Shown one piece after another: positions 30,831-31,996 of a stretch of 31,996 nucleotides of DNA. The stretch spans positions 1 through 31,996 of IMG/VR virus record IMGVR_UViG_3300030943_000115; one strand, given 5' to 3'. A program made the translations under genes and the position numbers. The notes under the pieces were generated by a model. That model ran no database searches, was not told where the DNA came from, and was given only the letters and a program-made list of their open reading frames with translations. This DNA is from a virus. How positions within the stretch are numbered: position 1 is the first letter of the stretch; each line of letters starts with the position of its first letter.

Positions 30831-30909
30831 CCCGCTAACATTAAGGCTATTGTTTAGCCTCTTTGAAAATGTCAGCATTTGAGGCTAAATTATAGCCCTG
30901 TGTTAGCAG
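30831..30909 (+). repeat. attC-like site 3, the most compact copy
   Basis: 79 bp. R stem GCTAACA (30834-30840) with TGTTAGC (30901-30907). L stem GGCTAT (30845-30850) with ATAGCC (30892-30897). Inner stem TTTAGCCTC (30853-30861) with GAGGCTAAA (30881-30889). Tip AAATG-TCAG-CATTT (30867-30880), with a 5-nt bulge on one side. The alternation of paired boxes and unpaired spacers is what attC folding on one strand needs. R' is GTTAGCAG (30902-30909). Confidence 0.8.
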
Positions 30910-30932
30910 TCATACCATTTCTTTCTTACAAG

Positions 30933-30956
30933 CGTTCTTTGAAATTTTGAGAGTAT
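30933..30956 (+). repeat. 24-bp perfect inverted repeat, left copy
   Basis: The sequence CGTTCTTTGAAATTTT and the 8 bases that follow are exactly the reverse complement of 31830-31853. The two copies bracket the three-gene operon at about 0.9 kb spacing. No target duplication is apparent. Confidence 0.85.
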
Positions 30957-30974
30957 AAAGTTAAATGATTATCA

Positions 30975-31031
30975 TATATGAAAACTTTAACTATAAATGT
31001 TTTCGTATATGAAAACAAACATCTATATTTG
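30975..31031 (+). promoter_or_regulatory. Promoter and operator repeats of cassette 4 operon
   Basis: TATATTTG (31024-31031) is a good TAnnTTTG -7 box, 25 nt before the ATG at 31056. TATATGAAAAC occurs at 30975 and again at 31006, 31 bp apart, and a related ATATGAAAAC sits at the start codon. GTTTTC-GTATAT-GAAAAC (30999-31016) is a palindrome over the -33 region. The arrangement suggests autoregulation by the HTH protein that ends the operon. Confidence 0.6.
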
Positions 31032-31055
31032 CATATCATTTAAAACGAAAACGAT

Positions 31056-31403
31056 ATGAAAACTATTAAAGACATTCTTACAGAAAACAGAGACAGCGTT
31101 ATTAGTTCAATCAAATTTTGTTTTAAAGTTTATAGAGCTGACGAAATCAGAACTAAAATGATTGAATTTCTTGCTTATGCTGAAAAATACGGAAACGTAG
31201 AAAGATTAGAAAATAGCAAAAGAGTAAAATCAGACTTGAAAGATATAGTTTGTCACATGGCTATCGAACAAAAACGTGAAGAAAAAAGACTTTTCAATTT
31301 GACTACTTACGGAATTGAAAATCCAACAATTGCAGATATGCAAGCACACGCACACCAAGACGAAAAATTTAATTTTCTAAAGAAAGAATGGATTAAATAT
31401 TAA
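31056..31403 (+). CDS. Hypothetical protein of cassette 4, 115 aa
   Basis: A charged, mainly helical soluble protein (MKTIKDILTENRDSVISSIK start; a long KR/E-rich middle; a HAHQDEKFNFLKKEW end). No known family. It is the first gene of a three-gene operon in the fourth cassette, under a promoter with operator-like repeats. By position and size it could be the toxin-like or effector member of a small self-regulated module; I see no catalytic motif to support that. Confidence 0.6.
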   Translation: MKTIKDILTENRDSVISSIKFCFKVYRADEIRTKMIEFLAYAEKYGNVERLENSKRVKSDLKDIVCHMAIEQKREEKRLFNLTTYGIENPTIADMQAHAHQDEKFNFLKKEWIKY

Positions 31404-31430
31404 TAGTTATAAATTTTAAAAATTACAATT

Positions 31431-31646
31431 ATGGAAGCAACTTATTATGTTATCGCAATCATGTACGGACAAAACACAGAGTATTGGAATAGCTCATTGA
31501 AAGCTGACGATTACACAGTTAAAATGATTGAAAATGCAGAGGGTTTTGGTTCGGTAGAAGCTGCTGAAAAAGAGCTTGAAAACGCTGTAAAACCTTACGG
31601 AATTTCAAAAGGTTGGAATGTTACTTATTCAATTGACGAAGCATGA
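31431..31646 (+). CDS. Hypothetical protein of cassette 4, 71 aa
   Basis: A small acidic alpha/beta protein (YYVIAIMYGQNTEYWNSSLKADDYTVKMI in outline, then GSVEAAEKELENAVKPYG). No recognised family. It begins 27 nt after the previous gene and shares ATGA (31643-31646) with the HTH gene, so the last two genes are translationally coupled. Confidence 0.55.
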   Translation: MEATYYVIAIMYGQNTEYWNSSLKADDYTVKMIENAEGFGSVEAAEKELENAVKPYGISKGWNVTYSIDEA

Positions 31647-31825
31647 CAATCCGAGAATCAATTATCTATTTTCAGGATTTAGCAAACATATCAAATGCCA
31701 CAATGTGCAATGCGATAGAAACTACTCCTGGTAATTATAGCTCATTCCGAGCTGGACGAAGAAACCTGACATGGGAGCAACTTCAAAAAGCTATTGATTT
31801 TCTAGAACTGAAAATCACAAAATAA
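31643..31825 (+). CDS. Small HTH (Cro/CI-like) protein, 60 aa
   Basis: Nearly the whole protein is one XRE-like helix-turn-helix: LANISNATMCNAIETTPGNYSSFRAGRRNLTWEQLQKAIDFLEL. The SSFRAGRRNLT turn matches the recognition-helix end of the family. It is the last gene of the operon and the obvious candidate to bind the TATATGAAAAC repeats upstream. Operons with a trailing small HTH repressor are common among toxin-antitoxin-like modules, but that role is inferred. Confidence 0.65.
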   Translation: MTIRESIIYFQDLANISNATMCNAIETTPGNYSSFRAGRRNLTWEQLQKAIDFLELKITK

Positions 31826-31829
31826 TAAC

Positions 31830-31853
31830 ATACTCTCAAAATTTCAAAGAACG
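31830..31853 (-). repeat. 24-bp perfect inverted repeat, right copy
   Basis: Exact reverse complement of 30933-30956, starting 5 nt after the stop codon of the HTH gene. Its last bases are part of the 5' arm of the terminator at 31846. Confidence 0.85.
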
Positions 31854-31887
31854 ACCGGATTAGCAACCCCGGTCGTTCTTTTTTTTT
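31846..31887 (+). terminator. Terminator of the cassette 4 operon
   Basis: GAACGACCGG (31849-31858) pairs with CCGGTCGTTC (31869-31878), extendable by three A-T pairs, and is followed by T9. It ends 8 nt before the attC-like site 4 arm. Confidence 0.85.
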
Positions 31888-31894
31888 ATGGTTG

Positions 31895-31996
31895 CTGCTA
31901 ACGTATTGCAGCTATGGTTTAGTGCCGGACTTAACGCACAAAAGGTCGGACGAGAGCAAATAGAGTATTTTTTTGTGCGTGGATTTCTTAATTTTA
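31895..31996 (+). repeat. attC-like site 4, truncated by the window end
   Basis: The R'' arm CTGCTAAC (31895-31902), followed by GTATTGCAGCTATGG, resembles the 5' half of sites 1-3, and an inner inverted repeat ACGCACAAAA/TTTTGTGCGT lies at about 31934-31980. The R' arm would lie beyond the end. CTGCTAAC is complementary to GTTAGCAG of site 3. Confidence 0.6.

Larger units (their letters stand above)
29615..31996 (+). mobile_element. Integron-like cassette array (no integrase in window)
   Basis: Three consecutive cassettes in the same orientation, each with a gene or operon followed by an attC-like site: 29615-30242 (methyltransferase), 30243-30902 (ASCH/PUA-like) and 30903 to beyond the window end (three-gene operon). 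The 5' end of each cassette is complementary to the R'' arm that ends the same cassette: GTTAGCTTC with GAAGCTAAC, GTTAGCGGG with CCCGCTAAC, GTTAGCAG with CTGCTAAC. That relation is expected if each was once a circle whose attC was split on insertion. No intI gene is visible; the phage integrase at 20539 is of a different class. This fits a CALIN-type array. Confidence 0.7.

Overview
The window is most simply read as part of a temperate, tailed (siphovirus-like) bacteriophage or prophage of a Bacteroidota host. The host call rests on AT-rich DNA, -7 boxes of the form TAnnTTTG ahead of many genes, few strong Shine-Dalgarno sequences, and proteins typical of Bacteroidota and their phages (a DUF4468-like secreted protein, a HIGDA-type integrase, a Bacteroidota-style tape measure C-terminus). 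No rRNA, tRNA, IS transposase or CRISPR array was seen.

Layout. 1-1.65 kb: a small accessory block (hypothetical gene, short ArdC-N-like gene, SymE-like gene) followed by hairpins. 1.7-20.4 kb: late genes, all on +, in blocks separated by terminators and restarted by a repeated promoter. In order they are a beta-rich virion protein, portal, a two-gene membrane/secreted insert, four very small genes, three head-tail or tail assembly proteins, a 900-aa fibre with a C-terminal SGNH hydrolase, a lysis cassette (holin, small membrane protein, M15 endolysin, putative unimolecular spanin), a secreted protein, a gp10-like tail protein, the tape measure and a tail hub with an inserted carbohydrate-binding-like domain. 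20.5-22.4 kb on -: tyrosine integrase and CI-like repressor. From 22.5 kb on +: early genes, a strongly structured noncoding region (23.0-23.3 kb), then many small genes leading to a 1314-aa primase-helicase.

The most unusual part lies right of the primase (28.9 kb to the end). An ASCH gene, a phage-type adenine methyltransferase, an ASCH/PUA-like gene and a three-gene operon ending in an HTH protein are each followed by an imperfect inverted repeat with the architecture of an integron attC site. The first bases of each cassette are complementary to the R'' arm of the site that ends the same cassette (9, 9 and 8 bases in three consecutive cassettes), which is the signature of attC-bounded mobile cassettes. 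No integron integrase is in the window. This looks like a cassette array without its integrase (CALIN-like) joined to the phage early region.

The late promoter is a second clear pattern: TGTCC lies exactly 28 bp before a -7 box at five places, and in three of them the start codon lies exactly 21 nt after the final G of the box. No large terminase, major capsid or protease is visible, and the integrase has phage genes on both sides, so the window is probably part of a larger, perhaps circular, phage map.
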